Assembly: GCF_018717645.1 (NCBI RefSeq)
Contig: NZ_JAFLHG010000007.1
Span: 1-64,000, forward strand
Reading direction: 5' to 3'
Source of the DNA: Microbacterium flavum
Lineage (GTDB): Bacteria; Actinomycetota; Actinomycetes; Actinomycetales; Microbacteriaceae
DNA length: 64,000 bases
This document shows, piece by piece, positions 35,881 through 44,130 of the stretch; the stretch's first letter is position 1, and each line of letters begins with the position of its first letter. Position numbers and translations under genes: made by a program. The notes beneath the pieces are model-generated. The model saw only the letters and a program-made list of their open reading frames with translations. It had not been told where the DNA came from and ran no database searches.

Positions 35881-35928
35881 GGGTGGATGCCTTCGGGCGC
35901 CGGCGGTGCCGGGCCGAGGCATCCACCC
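35881..35928 (-). terminator. Hairpin after the small membrane protein gene
   Basis: GGGTGGATGCCT (35881-35892) pairs perfectly with AGGCATCCACCC (35917-35928), with a 24-base GC-rich loop, 22 bases past the gene end. The rest of the 228 bp to the MFS start shows no gene. Confidence 0.75.
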
Positions 35929-35949
35929 TGTGCCGGTGGTGCGCGCGGA

Positions 35950-36300
35950 TCAGCGCCAGAGCACCGCGATGCCTGCGTTGAGGAAGGTCAGGATCCCGAT
36001 GAGCCAGAACAGGGCCGGTGCGACCGCGCCCGTCCTCCGCTGCCGGGCGGTCCCGATGCCCAGCAGGGCGCCGATGATGAGGAGCACGACGAGCTTCACG
36101 CCGAGCTTGACGTAGTTGAGCGGGTACTCGATGCCCCACGGGGCGGCGAGCGCGAGGCCTGCGACCGCGGCGATCACCATGCCCCACGTCATGAGGCGGG
36201 TGATGCGGCGCTGCCCCACCGCTTCGACGACCCACGCCCCGAACAGGATCGCGAAACCGGTCAGGTGGACGAGGACGACGGCATGACGCAGGATCTCCAT
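35950..36300 (-). CDS. Small four-helix membrane protein, function unknown
   Basis: 116 residues with four predicted membrane helices (about 5-25, 37-57, 66-84, 94-114) and short basic loops (GQRRITR, ARQRRTG). I do not recognise a catalytic motif; the layout resembles small Fe-S/heme-free integral membrane proteins of the SirB2 type. TAGACT six bases before the ATG suggests a leaderless mRNA. It stands alone between the riboflavin operon and the MFS gene. Confidence 0.65.
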   Translation of the reverse strand: MEILRHAVVLVHLTGFAILFGAWVVEAVGQRRITRLMTWGMVIAAVAGLALAAPWGIEYPLNYVKLGVKLVVLLIIGALLGIGTARQRRTGAVAPALFWLIGILTFLNAGIAVLWR

Positions 36301-36306
36301 ACCCTC

Positions 36307-36312
36307 AGTCTA
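36307..36312 (-). promoter_or_regulatory. -10 box for leaderless membrane protein transcript
   Basis: The minus strand reads TAGACT, then six bases, then ATG (36300). Confidence 0.45.
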
Positions 36313-36387
36313 CCTGAAGGATGGCGGGCCCGCGTCCACGATGTGCGTCCGCCGCGCGCTCGCCCGCGCGACCGCGCTCAGCCGCCT

Positions 36388-36861
36388 TCAGCCGCGCAGC
36401 TCACGGAGGAGGAGCGCGGTGCGCAGCGCGGCATCCGCGGCCTCGGCACCCTTGTCCTCCTTCGAGCCGGGAAGGCCCGCGCGATCGATGCCCTGCTGCT
36501 CGTCGTCGAGGGTGAGCACGCCGAATCCGACCGGCTTGCCCGCGTCGAGGGCGACGCGCGTGAGCCCGTCGGTCGCCGCCGACGAGACGAACTCGAAGTG
36601 CGGGGTGCCGCCGCGGATGATGACACCGAGGGCGACGACGGCGTCCGCGCCGCCCTCGAGGGCAGCCTTCGCCGCGACGGGCAGCTCGAACGACCCGGGG
36701 ACGCGCACGAGGCGCCAGTCCGCCCCCGCGGCCTCGAGCACGCGCTCCGCACCCGCGATCAGTCCGTCGGTGATGACGTCGTGCCAGAGCCCGGCGACGA
36801 CGACGACCCGCAGGCCCGCCCCGTCGATCGGCCGGGTCTCGGGTGCGCCGTGGCCGCTCAT
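36388..36861 (-). CDS. ribH: 6,7-dimethyl-8-ribityllumazine synthase
   Basis: 157-residue lumazine synthase, the penultimate riboflavin step joining the pyrimidinedione and 3,4-dihydroxybutanone phosphate; it usually assembles as a pentamer or capsid. Conserved blocks are [33 protein letters not shown] (with the catalytic His region) and [14 protein letters not shown] 36861 overlaps the ribBA stop. It is the last gene of ribD-ribE-ribBA-ribH. Confidence 0.97.
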   Translation of the reverse strand: MSGHGAPETRPIDGAGLRVVVVAGLWHDVITDGLIAGAERVLEAAGADWRLVRVPGSFELPVAAKAALEGGADAVVALGVIIRGGTPHFEFVSSAATDGLTRVALDAGKPVGFGVLTLDDEQQGIDRAGLPGSKEDKGAEAADAALRTALLLRELRG

Positions 36862-38150
36862 GCGTTCTCCTCCGTGGTGAGTGCGTGGTCCGCGCCGGCC
36901 GCGAGGGCCGCCTCGAGTTCGGCGGCGCCGATGATGTGACCCATCCGATCGCGCTTGGTCTCGAGGTACTGGTGGTTGTTGGGTCCGACGCCGACGACGA
37001 GCGGGACCTGCTCGACGATCTCGAGGCCGAGTTCGCGCAGCTGCGCGACCTTGTCGGTGTTGTTCGTCAGCAGTCGGAGCCTCTCGACGCCGAGGTCGGC
37101 GAGGATCCCCGCCGCCGCCGCGTAGTCGCGCGCGTCCGCGGGAAGGCCCAGGGCGAGGTTCGCGTCGACGGTGTCGAGCCCGCGTTCCTGCAGGCTGTAG
37201 GCGCGGAGCTTGTTGATGAGGCCGATTCCGCGCCCCTCGTGGCCGCGCATGTAGACCACGACGCCGCCGTCTTCCGCGATCGCGTCGAGGGCGGCATCCA
37301 GCTGCGGACCGCACTCGCACTTGAGTGAGCCGAACGCCTCGCCCGTGAGGCACTCCGAGTGCACCCGCACGAGGGGGGCATCCTCGGTCAGGTCGCCCGA
37401 GACGACCGCGATGTGGTCGGTGCCGGTCATCCGGTCCTTGTACGCGAGGAAGCGGAAGTCCCCGTGCGAGGTCGGCACGTGCGCTTCGGCCCGCAGGCTC
37501 ACGCGGCGCCGGGGAGCGTGCGGGGCGGGCTCGGCGACCGGCTCGATCTCGTCGAGGTAGGCGATGAGCTGCTCGATGGTGATGACGGGCACGCCCTCGC
37601 GTTCGCCCATCTCCAGGAGCCCGGGCAGGCGCATCATCGATCCGTCCTCGGCCACGACCTCCCCGATGGCGGCGACGGGCTGAAGGCCCGCGAGCCGCAT
37701 GAGCTCGACCCCCGCCTCCGTGTGTCCGGCGCGTTCGCGCACGCCGCCGTCGACGGCCCGCAGCGGCAGGACGTGGCCGGGGCGGATCACCGACGCCGGG
37801 GTGGAGGAGGGGTCGGCGAGCACGTTGAGCGTGTGGGAGCGGTCGGTGGCGCTGATGCCCGTGGAGACCTTGTCCGCCGCGTCGACGCTGACCGTGTACG
37901 CCGTGCCGCGCGTGTCCTCGTTCACCGCCACCATGGGCGGCAGGTCGAGGCGGTCGGCCCATTCGGCCGGCATCGGGGCGCAGAGGAACCCGCTGGACCA
38001 CCGGATCGTCCAGGCGAGCCACTCGGGGGTGGCGAGCTGGGCCGACAGGATGATGTCGCCCTCGTTCTCGCGGTTCTCGTCGTCGGCGACGATGACCGGC
38101 CGTCCTTCGCGGAGGGCGTCGAGTGCGTCGGTGATGGGGGAAAGGCTCAT
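36858..38150 (-). CDS. ribBA: Bifunctional DHBP synthase / GTP cyclohydrolase II
   Basis: 430 residues supplying both riboflavin precursors. The N-terminal domain (1-200) is 3,4-dihydroxy-2-butanone-4-phosphate synthase ([30 protein letters not shown]). The C-terminal domain (about 220-425) is GTP cyclohydrolase II with zinc ligands in [18 protein letters not shown] and the [10 protein letters not shown] motif. Both active sites look intact. It overlaps ribE and ribH by four bases. Confidence 0.97.
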   Translation of the reverse strand: MSLSPITDALDALREGRPVIVADDENRENEGDIILSAQLATPEWLAWTIRWSSGFLCAPMPAEWADRLDLPPMVAVNEDTRGTAYTVSVDAADKVSTGISATDRSHTLNVLADPSSTPASVIRPGHVLPLRAVDGGVRERAGHTEAGVELMRLAGLQPVAAIGEVVAEDGSMMRLPGLLEMGEREGVPVITIEQLIAYLDEIEPVAEPAPHAPRRRVSLRAEAHVPTSHGDFRFLAYKDRMTGTDHIAVVSGDLTEDAPLVRVHSECLTGEAFGSLKCECGPQLDAALDAIAEDGGVVVYMRGHEGRGIGLINKLRAYSLQERGLDTVDANLALGLPADARDYAAAAGILADLGVERLRLLTNNTDKVAQLRELGLEIVEQVPLVVGVGPNNHQYLETKRDRMGHIIGAAELEAALAAGADHALTTEENA

Positions 38151-38818
38151 CGGGAGCCTCCTTCGTTCGAGGTGGGGTGGGAGAAGGCGAGCAGTCGCTG
38201 CACGTGACGCGCGAGGATGTCTGTCTCGAGGTTGACGCGGTCGCCGGGCGTGCGCTCGCCGAGGGTCGTCACCGCGAGGGTCTCCGGGATCAGCGACACC
38301 TCGAACCACTGCTCCGCCTCGGTCCCCGAGCCGTCTCCGGTCCCCGAGCCCGTCGAGGGGGCGGGGGAGACGGCGCTGACGGTGAGGGAGACCCCGTCCA
38401 CGGTGATCGACCCCTTGTCGACGACGAGCGGGGCGAGCTCCGCCGGGAGGGAGATGCGGACGACCTGCCACTGCGCGCCGGGGCGCACCTCTTGCACGAT
38501 ACCGGTGCCGTCGACGTGCCCTTGGACGATGTGGCCGCCGAGCCGCGTGTGCGCGGAGAGTGCGCGCTCGAGGTTGACGGGGGTGCCGGGGGCGACGCCG
38601 ACGAGGCTCGTGACGTCGAGCGTCTGACGCATGACATCGGCGGTGAACCAGTCCGCGCCCTGGCCTGTGACCGTGAGGCAGACGCCGCTCACGGCGATCG
38701 AATCGCCCTGCGCGGCATCCGATACGGCCTTCGGACCGCGGATCGTCAGTCGCACGCCGTCGCCCGAGGGGTCGACGGCGACGACCTCTCCGCGCTCTTC
38801 GATGATTCCGGTGAACAT
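38147..38818 (-). CDS. ribE: Riboflavin synthase alpha chain
   Basis: 223-residue dismutase of two lumazines to riboflavin. The internal duplication is clear: [12 protein letters not shown] starts barrel one, [12 protein letters not shown] starts barrel two. Between VSAVSPA and [10 protein letters not shown] the second barrel carries an extra Ser/Thr/Gly linker ([15 protein letters not shown]) encoded by a GTCCCCGAGCC repeat, a probable palindromic-element insertion in a surface loop. ATG 38818 is one base from the ribD stop. Confidence 0.95.
   Translation of the reverse strand: MFTGIIEERGEVVAVDPSGDGVRLTIRGPKAVSDAAQGDSIAVSGVCLTVTGQGADWFTADVMRQTLDVTSLVGVAPGTPVNLERALSAHTRLGGHIVQGHVDGTGIVQEVRPGAQWQVVRISLPAELAPLVVDKGSITVDGVSLTVSAVSPAPSTGSGTGDGSGTEAEQWFEVSLIPETLAVTTLGERTPGDRVNLETDILARHVQRLLAFSHPTSNEGGSR
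38321..38361. repeat. REP-like sequence inside ribE
   Basis: GGTCCCCGAGCC occurs at 38321-38332 and again at 38339-38350, the second continuing to CGTCGAGGGGG so that CCCC and GGGG flank a short loop. It resembles the CCCTGAGCTTGTCG..AGGG element at 58404 and encodes the extra loop in riboflavin synthase. Confidence 0.6.
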
Positions 38819-38819
38819 G

Positions 38820-39902
38820 TCAGGTGTCTCCCTTCGAGAGGGCCGGGGCAGGCAGGAGGGCCGGGGCCGGCGAGATGGGGTGTGCGATGACGAGCAGGTC
38901 GTCGCCGAGCCTGTCCACCGACGCGATGTCCAGGCGGCGCTGCGCGCCGATCGTGGGGACGCCGAGATCGCCGGTCGCGAGCCGGTCGCCGCCCAGGAGA
39001 GTGGGGGCGACGTACACGAGGACCTCGTCGGCGATCCCCGCGCGCAGGAAGGACGAGGCCAGCGTCGGCCCGCCCTCGACGAAGACCCGCTGGATGCCGA
39101 GTTCGCGGAGGCGGTCAAGGAGGTCGGGGAGGTCATCCCCCTCGTCCTGCAGGAACGGCCTCGGGTGCGTGCGGACGCGTGCGCTCTGCGGCACGGCGCG
39201 GGTGCCGACCACGACCGGCCGCGGCTGCTCGGCGAGGAGCGTTCCGTCGGGACCGCGGGCGGTGAGAGCGGGGTCGTCGGTGAGGAGCGTGCCCGTGCCG
39301 ACCACGATCGCGTCAGCGAGGGCGCGGCGACGGTGCACATCGGCGCGCGCGACGGGTCCGGTGATCCACTGGCTCGTTCCGTCGGATGCCGCTGCGCGGC
39401 CGTCGAGCGACTGCGCCCACTTCACCGTCACGTGCGGGCGGCCGAGCCGCTGCACGGTGAGCCAGGAGTCGAGGAGCGCAGTCCCGTCGTCGGCGAGGAC
39501 GCCGGCATCCACGTCGACGCCCGCCGCGCGCAGGCGGTCTGCACCGCCGCTGGAACGCAGGCCCGGGTCATCGACCGCGTACACGACCCGCGCGATGCCC
39601 GCGGCGATGAGCGCCTCGGCGCACGGACCTGTGCGCCCGGTGTGGTTGCACGGTTCGAGGCTCACGACGGCGGTCGCGCCCCGCGCAGCATCCGCGGACA
39701 GCTGCGACAGTGCGTCGACCTCGGCGTGTGCCGTTCCCGCACCGCGGTGCCAGCCCTCGGCGAGGACGTCGCCGTTCGGGCTCAGAAGGACGGCGCCCAC
39801 CTGCGGGTTGACGCCGCGGGGTCCCCGGAGCGCGAGGCTCTGCGCACGCGCCATGGCGCGCTCTTCGCGCTGCTGACGCTGTTCGCGCTCTTCCCCGGTC
39901 AT
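38820..39902 (-). CDS. ribD: Bifunctional riboflavin deaminase/reductase
   Basis: 360 residues. The N-terminal cytidine-deaminase-like domain has zinc ligands in HAEVDAL and PCNHTGRTGPC (about residues 60-100). The C-terminal reductase domain (about 150-350) includes VKWAQSLDGRAA and VFVEGGPTLASSFL. It deaminates and reduces the GTP-derived pyrimidine. First gene after the FMN riboswitch. ATG 39902 is used; an internal Met17 is a possible alternative. Confidence 0.96.
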   Translation of the reverse strand: MTGEEREQRQQREERAMARAQSLALRGPRGVNPQVGAVLLSPNGDVLAEGWHRGAGTAHAEVDALSQLSADAARGATAVVSLEPCNHTGRTGPCAEALIAAGIARVVYAVDDPGLRSSGGADRLRAAGVDVDAGVLADDGTALLDSWLTVQRLGRPHVTVKWAQSLDGRAAASDGTSQWITGPVARADVHRRRALADAIVVGTGTLLTDDPALTARGPDGTLLAEQPRPVVVGTRAVPQSARVRTHPRPFLQDEGDDLPDLLDRLRELGIQRVFVEGGPTLASSFLRAGIADEVLVYVAPTLLGGDRLATGDLGVPTIGAQRRLDIASVDRLGDDLLVIAHPISPAPALLPAPALSKGDT

Positions 39903-39974
39903 CCGTCGTCCTTCGTCGGTCTCCGGGTGTGCGATGCGCGATCGGCACGACGGGCGCCGCGAACGGCCCCGCCC

Positions 39975-40131
39975 GTGCTGCCTCCCATCCGGACTCGCGG
40001 TCCCTTCCTCGGAAGGCACCGCATCACCGTCGGTCCCGGAATTCCACCGGGTCGACCCGTGTCGTCCTGGGGACGACGGGGCTCGCGGACTGTCACCGCC
40101 GGTTCGGATTCTCACCGACCCCGGAGCACGT
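39975..40131 (-). promoter_or_regulatory. FMN riboswitch (RFN element)
   Basis: Read on the minus strand, the conserved RFN blocks occur in order: GGTGAGAATCCGAACCGGCG, GACAGTCCGCGAGCC, a variable stem, GGTGGAATTCCGGGACCGAC, then AGTCCGGATGGGAGGCAGCA. The 5' (GTGCTCC) and 3' (GGCAGCAC) ends pair as P1. It begins just past the predicted transcription start and ends 72 bases before ribD, so FMN would repress the whole rib operon. Confidence 0.96.
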
Positions 40132-40144
40132 TGTTCTGCTCTCG

Positions 40145-40150
40145 ATCCTA
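40145..40150 (-). promoter_or_regulatory. Predicted -10 box of the riboflavin operon
   Basis: TAGGAT on the minus strand lies about 14 bases upstream of the riboswitch P1 stem. The -35 region is weak. Confidence 0.45.
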
Positions 40151-40209
40151 CTCAACGCGCTCCGCGCCGTTTCATTCCATGACGCGGCGCCGCCGATTGC
40201 GGGCGCAGA

Positions 40210-41121
40210 TCACTTGAGCAGACGCGACAGCCGACGGTCGGCGAGGAGCTTGCCGCCGGTCTGGCAGGTCGGGCAGTACTCCAGGGAGTTGTCCGCGAAG
40301 AAGACGCTCCGCACCTCGTCTCCGCAGACCGGGCAGGCCTCGCCGCGTCGGCCGTGCACCGCCATCCCGCGCCGCTTGGCATCCTTGAGCTCGGCCGGAG
40401 GGCGACCGGATGCCTGGTTCACGGCATCGGTCAGGGTGGAGCGCATCGCCTCGTACAGCCGCGTGATCTCCTCGGGCGACAGGTTCGCCGCGAGGGCGTA
40501 GGGCGACATCCTCGCGGCATGGAGGATCTCATCGGAGTACGCGTTGCCGACGCCCGCGATGATCGACTGGTCGCGCAGGACTCCCTTGATCTGGGTCCGC
40601 CGGCCCGCGAGGAGCGTGGCGAACACGTCGCGCGTGAACGCGGGCTGCAGGGGATCGGGGCCGAGCCGGGCGACACCCGGCACGTCCTGCGGGTGCCGGA
40701 CGACCGAGACGGCGAGCGACTTCTTCGTGCCCGCCTCGGTGAGGTCGAAGCCCGAACCGTCATCGAAGCCGACCCGGAGGGCGATCGGGGTCTTTCCCGG
40801 GCGGATCACCGTCGCCGGGAGCGTCTCGTACCAGCGCAGCCAGCCCGCCTTCGCGAGGTGGAACACGAGGTGGATCTCCGTCTGTGCGAACGCGGATGCA
40901 TGGTCAGCGGCGGGGTCGGGTGCGCCGGCATCCAGCCTCAGGTCCACGAATTTGCCGTGACGTGACGCGGACACGACGCGCGCGCCGACGAGGGCATCGA
41001 TCGGTGGATCGTAGGTCTTCAGGGCGGCGATGTTCGCGACCCTCGCCTTCGTGATCGTCAGCCCCGCCGCGCGCTCGCCGAGGAAGCGGGTGAGTCCCTC
41101 GACCTCGGGCATCTCCGGCAT
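40210..41121 (-). CDS. Formamidopyrimidine-DNA glycosylase / endonuclease VIII family
   Basis: A 303-residue base-excision DNA glycosylase. The mature N-terminus PEMPEVEG supplies the catalytic Pro/Glu pair, so ATG 41121 is fixed. The helix-two-turn-helix segment DQSIIAGVGNAYSDEILHAA is near residue 190. A C-terminal zinc finger (CPVC ... CPTC) is followed by KLLADRRLSRLLK. It removes oxidised bases and nicks the strand. Subfamily (Fpg or Nei2-like) is uncertain. Single gene, convergent with none. Confidence 0.88.
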   Translation of the reverse strand: MPEMPEVEGLTRFLGERAAGLTITKARVANIAALKTYDPPIDALVGARVVSASRHGKFVDLRLDAGAPDPAADHASAFAQTEIHLVFHLAKAGWLRWYETLPATVIRPGKTPIALRVGFDDGSGFDLTEAGTKKSLAVSVVRHPQDVPGVARLGPDPLQPAFTRDVFATLLAGRRTQIKGVLRDQSIIAGVGNAYSDEILHAARMSPYALAANLSPEEITRLYEAMRSTLTDAVNQASGRPPAELKDAKRRGMAVHGRRGEACPVCGDEVRSVFFADNSLEYCPTCQTGGKLLADRRLSRLLK

Positions 41122-41155
41122 GCGCCCATCCTCGCACGCACCTCCGACGTGCGGG

Positions 41156-41722
41156 TCAGTCCGCGAGGACGGGCCACCGGGTGGGGGATCGGTCGTCGGT
41201 GCGCAGCAGCGCCGCCGCCCAGCCGTCCACGCGGCCCGTCATGCCGTGGAGGGCGGCTCGTCGCACCCCCTCGAAGCGAAACCCGAGGGTCCGCGCGACC
41301 CGGGCTGACGGTGTGTTGTCGGCCACGGCGTGCCACTCGATGCGGTGGAGGGCCGCGCCGTCGTCCGAGAAGCCCCACGCGAGGACGGCGGTCGCCGCCT
41401 CGGTCAGGATCCCGCGCCCGCGCGCCGTCGGCGCGAGCCAGTAGCCGAGCTCGCCCGACCCCCGGCCGTCGACACGGTAGAGGCCGACGATGCCGCAGAA
41501 CACATCCCGCTCGCGCACCGCCCACACGAGGTGTTCGCCGGTGCGCCAGCCCTCGTGCGCCTTCGCGATGAGCGCGTCCGCATCCTGGTGGGTGAACGGC
41601 GTGGGCGCCGGGGTGTTCTGCCGGATCGACTCGTCCTGGCACGCGGCGAACACGGCCGCGGCGTCGTCCTGACGTGGTGCCGACAGCTCGAGCCGGCCCG
41701 TCCGCAGCGTCACCGGTTCCAT
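41156..41722 (-). CDS. GNAT-family N-acetyltransferase (RimJ/RimL-like)
   Basis: A 188-residue acetyl-CoA-dependent acetyltransferase. LRTGRLELSAPRQDDAAAVF is the typical RimJ/L start, LGYWLAPTARGRGILTEA holds the acetyl-CoA loop (RGRGILT), and NTPSARVARTLGFRFEG is the conserved C-terminal block. The acceptor is unknown. TAGGGT six bases before ATG 41722 suggests a leaderless transcript. Confidence 0.82.
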   Translation of the reverse strand: MEPVTLRTGRLELSAPRQDDAAAVFAACQDESIRQNTPAPTPFTHQDADALIAKAHEGWRTGEHLVWAVRERDVFCGIVGLYRVDGRGSGELGYWLAPTARGRGILTEAATAVLAWGFSDDGAALHRIEWHAVADNTPSARVARTLGFRFEGVRRAALHGMTGRVDGWAAALLRTDDRSPTRWPVLAD

Positions 41723-41728
41723 CCTCTG

Positions 41729-41734
41729 ACCCTA
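41729..41734 (-). promoter_or_regulatory. -10 box for leaderless acetyltransferase transcript
   Basis: The minus strand reads TAGGGT, then six bases, then ATG (41722). Confidence 0.45.
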
Positions 41735-41786
41735 ACTCCGCCGCCCTCATCGCCGACGCCTGGTTCGCGCCCTCTCAGCCGCGGTG

Positions 41787-41886
41787 CGTACCGATTGCAG
41801 GAACACTCGCCCGCCCGCATCCCGCGGGCGCGGGAATCTCGCGGACCTCCACCCCACCGCGCCGCAGCGGTCCTGCAATCGGTACG
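41787..41886. repeat. Long-loop inverted repeat, left flank of the DUF559 gene
   Basis: CGTACCGATTGCAGGA (41787-41802) and its exact complement (41871-41886) enclose a 68-base loop, the same loop length as the copy at 4030. The loop itself contains a short CCCGC/GCGGG stem. It lies 136 bp upstream of the DUF559 start. The remaining spacer to 42022 shows no gene. Confidence 0.9.
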
Positions 41887-42022
41887 GCCGGCCCTCGAAA
41901 GCGAGGCGGCGCCGAGAGGAGCGGTCGGTCAACGCCTCCTCCCCAGCGAGGGCCGCCGCGGATCCGTCCACAGATGATCGGGATCGACCGCCCGCCCGCC
42001 CTCGCCGCGCGACGATCGCGTC

Positions 42023-42871
42023 ATGTCCGTGGAGTTCCTGACCCGCGCCGACCTGCTCGCGCAGGGGTACACGCGCCGATCCATTCAGGCGGCGCTCCGC
42101 GCAGGCGTCATCGTCCGCGCACGCCGGGATCGCTATCTCGGCGGCGGGACCCCGGACACCATCGTCCGCGCGGTCCGCGTGGGCGGGCGTCTCACGTGCC
42201 TCTCGCTGCTGGCGATGCGGGGCGTCTTCGTCTTCGAGAACCACCGTCTGCACGTGCACGTCAACCCGACCGACGGTCGTCTGCGCGATCCGGCCGACGC
42301 GCGTGCGCGCATCGCCGCCGGGAGGGGCGTCCCGGCGCCCGTCGTGCACTGGAGCTCCCTCAGCGAACCGGGAGGATCGTCGTGCGTCGTCGGCATCGTG
42401 GATGCTGCAGCCCATGCCGTCCGGTGCCAGTCGCCGAGGGCCGCCGTCGCGACGCTGGACAGCCTCCTTCACCTGGGTGTGCTGTCCGCTCCTGAGCTGC
42501 GAGACGTGTTCTCGCGTCTTCCGGCTCGATTCCAGGTGCTCGAGTCGCTGGTCGATGGGCGGGCGGAGTCAGGTCCCGAGACGTTCGTCCGACTCATGGC
42601 GCGGATGCTGGGGTGCGACATCCGGCTGCAGGTCTTCTTCGACGGGGTCGGACGTGTGGATCTGCTTCTCGACGGCTGGCTCGTCGTGGAGTGCGACAGC
42701 AGGGAGTTCCACTCCGACTGGGCTCAGCAGGAAGTCGACCACGACCGCGATCTCGCCCTGGCGGCACTCGGCTACGGCACGCTGCGCCTCACTGCGGCGC
42801 GCATCATGCATCGCCCCGACGAGGTGTTCGCCGCACTGCGAGGACTGCTCGGCCAGCGTCGGGTGGCGTGA
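42023..42871 (+). CDS. DUF559-type nuclease-like protein with AbiEi-like N-terminus
   Basis: 282 residues. The N-terminal 80 resemble the winged-helix AbiEi antitoxin domain (FLTRADLLAQGYTRRSIQAA, then VIVRARRDRYL). The C-terminal region is a DUF559/Vsr-like PD-(D/E)XK fold with Glu186, Asp213 (GRVDLLL), Glu223-x-Asp225 (VVECDS), His230, Asp239 and Arg242 in the expected order, followed by YGTLRLTAARIM. No cognate toxin or methylase gene is adjacent. Copies of one palindrome lie 136 bp before and 11 bp after the gene, recalling REP-associated transposase loci. Function unknown; nuclease activity is a prediction. Confidence 0.7.
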   Translation: MSVEFLTRADLLAQGYTRRSIQAALRAGVIVRARRDRYLGGGTPDTIVRAVRVGGRLTCLSLLAMRGVFVFENHRLHVHVNPTDGRLRDPADARARIAAGRGVPAPVVHWSSLSEPGGSSCVVGIVDAAAHAVRCQSPRAAVATLDSLLHLGVLSAPELRDVFSRLPARFQVLESLVDGRAESGPETFVRLMARMLGCDIRLQVFFDGVGRVDLLLDGWLVVECDSREFHSDWAQQEVDHDRDLALAALGYGTLRLTAARIMHRPDEVFAALRGLLGQRRVA

Positions 42872-42882
42872 CACGCGATCCG

Positions 42883-42970
42883 CGTACCGATTGCAGGATC
42901 GTTCCCCCGGCCCGCCCCTGACGCGGTCACGCGAAGGGGCACGGCGTGGGCTGATCCTGCAATCGGTACG
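42883..42970. repeat. Long-loop inverted repeat, right flank of the DUF559 gene
   Basis: CGTACCGATTGCAGGATC (42883-42900) and its exact complement (42953-42970) enclose 52 bases. The first 16 arm bases are identical to the left-flank copy. It begins 11 bases after the DUF559 stop codon and could also act as its terminator. Confidence 0.9.
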
Positions 42971-42996
42971 GTGACGCCCTCACCGACCCCAGGCCG

Positions 42997-44001
42997 TCAG
43001 CTGCGGCGGAGCAGCCCGACGCGGTCGTACACGTCCGAGAGGGTCGCGTCGGCGACCTCCGCAGCGCGATCGGCGTTGGATGCCAGGACGCGGTCGAGCT
43101 CGCCCGGGTCGGCCAGCAGATCCAGGGCGCGCTCGCGCACCGGTCCGAACTCGTTCACGACGACCTCGGCGAGCCCCTTCTTGAAGTCGCCGTAGCCGCG
43201 TCCCGCGTACTCGTCCTCGATCGACGGGATCTGGCGGCCCGTGAGGGCGGCGTAGATCGTCAGCAGGTTCGAGACGCCCGGCTTCGACTCGCGGTCGTAC
43301 CTGACGGTCCCTTCGCTGTCGGTGACGGCGCGCATGACCTTCTTCGCCGAGACGGCCGGGTCATCCAGCAGCCACAGCACTCCGGCATCCGACTCCGCCG
43401 ACTTCGACATCTTCGCGGTCGGGTTCTGCAGGTCGTAGATGCGTGCGGTCTCCTTCTGGATGACCGGGATCGGCACGGTGAAGGCCGCACCGTACCGCGC
43501 GTTGAACCGCTCGGCGAGGTCACGGGTGAGCTCGACGTGCTGCTTCTGGTCGTCGCCCACCGGCACGATGTCTGTCTGGTAGAGCAGGATGTCGGCGGCC
43601 ATGAGCACCGGATAGGTGAACAGGCCCACGTTCGTCTGGTCCGTGCCGTAGCGGGCGGACTTGTCCTTGAACTGGGTCATCCGGTTCGCCTCGCCGAAGC
43701 CGGTGATGGTCGACAGGATCCAGGCGAGCTCGGCGTGGGCGCGCACGTGCGACTGCACGTACAGCGTCGAACGCGACGGCTCGATGCCGGCCGCGATGTA
43801 CTGCGCGGCGGTGCGGCGCGTCTTCTCGCGGAGTTCCGCCGGGTCGTTCGGCTGGGTCAGCGCGTGCAGGTCGACGACGGAGAAGAACGCCTCGTACGCG
43901 TCCTGCAGGTCCCGCCACTGGAGGAGCGCGCCGATGTAGTTGCCGACCTGGAGCGAATCGGCGGACGGCTGCATTCCGGAATAGAGGCGGGGCCTGGTCA
44001 T
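42997..44001 (-). CDS. trpS: Tryptophanyl-tRNA synthetase
   Basis: A 334-residue class I synthetase charging tRNA-Trp. The HIGH-equivalent lies in [19 protein letters not shown] (residues 8-26). KMSKS is intact at 197-201. The Trp-pocket region includes [20 protein letters not shown]. Full bacterial length. TAGACT then GGAGGG precede the ATG, so either leaderless or Shine-Dalgarno initiation is possible. Confidence 0.97.
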   Translation of the reverse strand: MTRPRLYSGMQPSADSLQVGNYIGALLQWRDLQDAYEAFFSVVDLHALTQPNDPAELREKTRRTAAQYIAAGIEPSRSTLYVQSHVRAHAELAWILSTITGFGEANRMTQFKDKSARYGTDQTNVGLFTYPVLMAADILLYQTDIVPVGDDQKQHVELTRDLAERFNARYGAAFTVPIPVIQKETARIYDLQNPTAKMSKSAESDAGVLWLLDDPAVSAKKVMRAVTDSEGTVRYDRESKPGVSNLLTIYAALTGRQIPSIEDEYAGRGYGDFKKGLAEVVVNEFGPVRERALDLLADPGELDRVLASNADRAAEVADATLSDVYDRVGLLRRS

Positions 44002-44007
44002 CCCTCC

Positions 44008-44013
44008 AGTCTA
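44008..44013 (-). promoter_or_regulatory. -10 box for trpS
   Basis: The minus strand reads TAGACT, six bases (GGAGGG), then ATG (44001). The intervening bases could also be a ribosome-binding site. Confidence 0.45.
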
Positions 44014-44101
44014 TTGAGCGGATGCCGCGGCGGCGGACGGCCCCTCGACGCGCGGGCGGGCGGGCGGTCGCGTCGGCCGGCGGGGGCACCGGGCGTGACG
44101 C

Positions 44102-44130
44102 CCCGGTCCGATCCCGGTCCCGGTCCCGGT
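44102..44130. repeat. Short CCCGGT tandem repeat
   Basis: Four CCCGGT hexamers, three of them contiguous (44113-44130), sit between the trpS promoter and the xthA stop. No function is evident. Confidence 0.6.

Noticed and set aside
35722..35922. N-terminal extension of the MFS transporter
   Set aside because: The frame is open but low in conservation signals, and the usual MHS start (short polar tail then helix 1) begins at 35721.
42023..42871. A complete type IV toxin-antitoxin pair around the AbiEi-like protein
   Set aside because: No nucleotidyltransferase toxin gene is adjacent; neighbours are an acetyltransferase gene and trpS.
4030..42970. The three palindromes as a CRISPR array or attachment sites
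   Set aside because: They are inverted, dispersed and few, with no cas genes, integrase or phage genes nearby.
44102..44130. CCCGGT hexamer repeat as a regulatory array
   Set aside because: It lies at a gene 3' end, is short and shows no dyad; likely simple-sequence drift.
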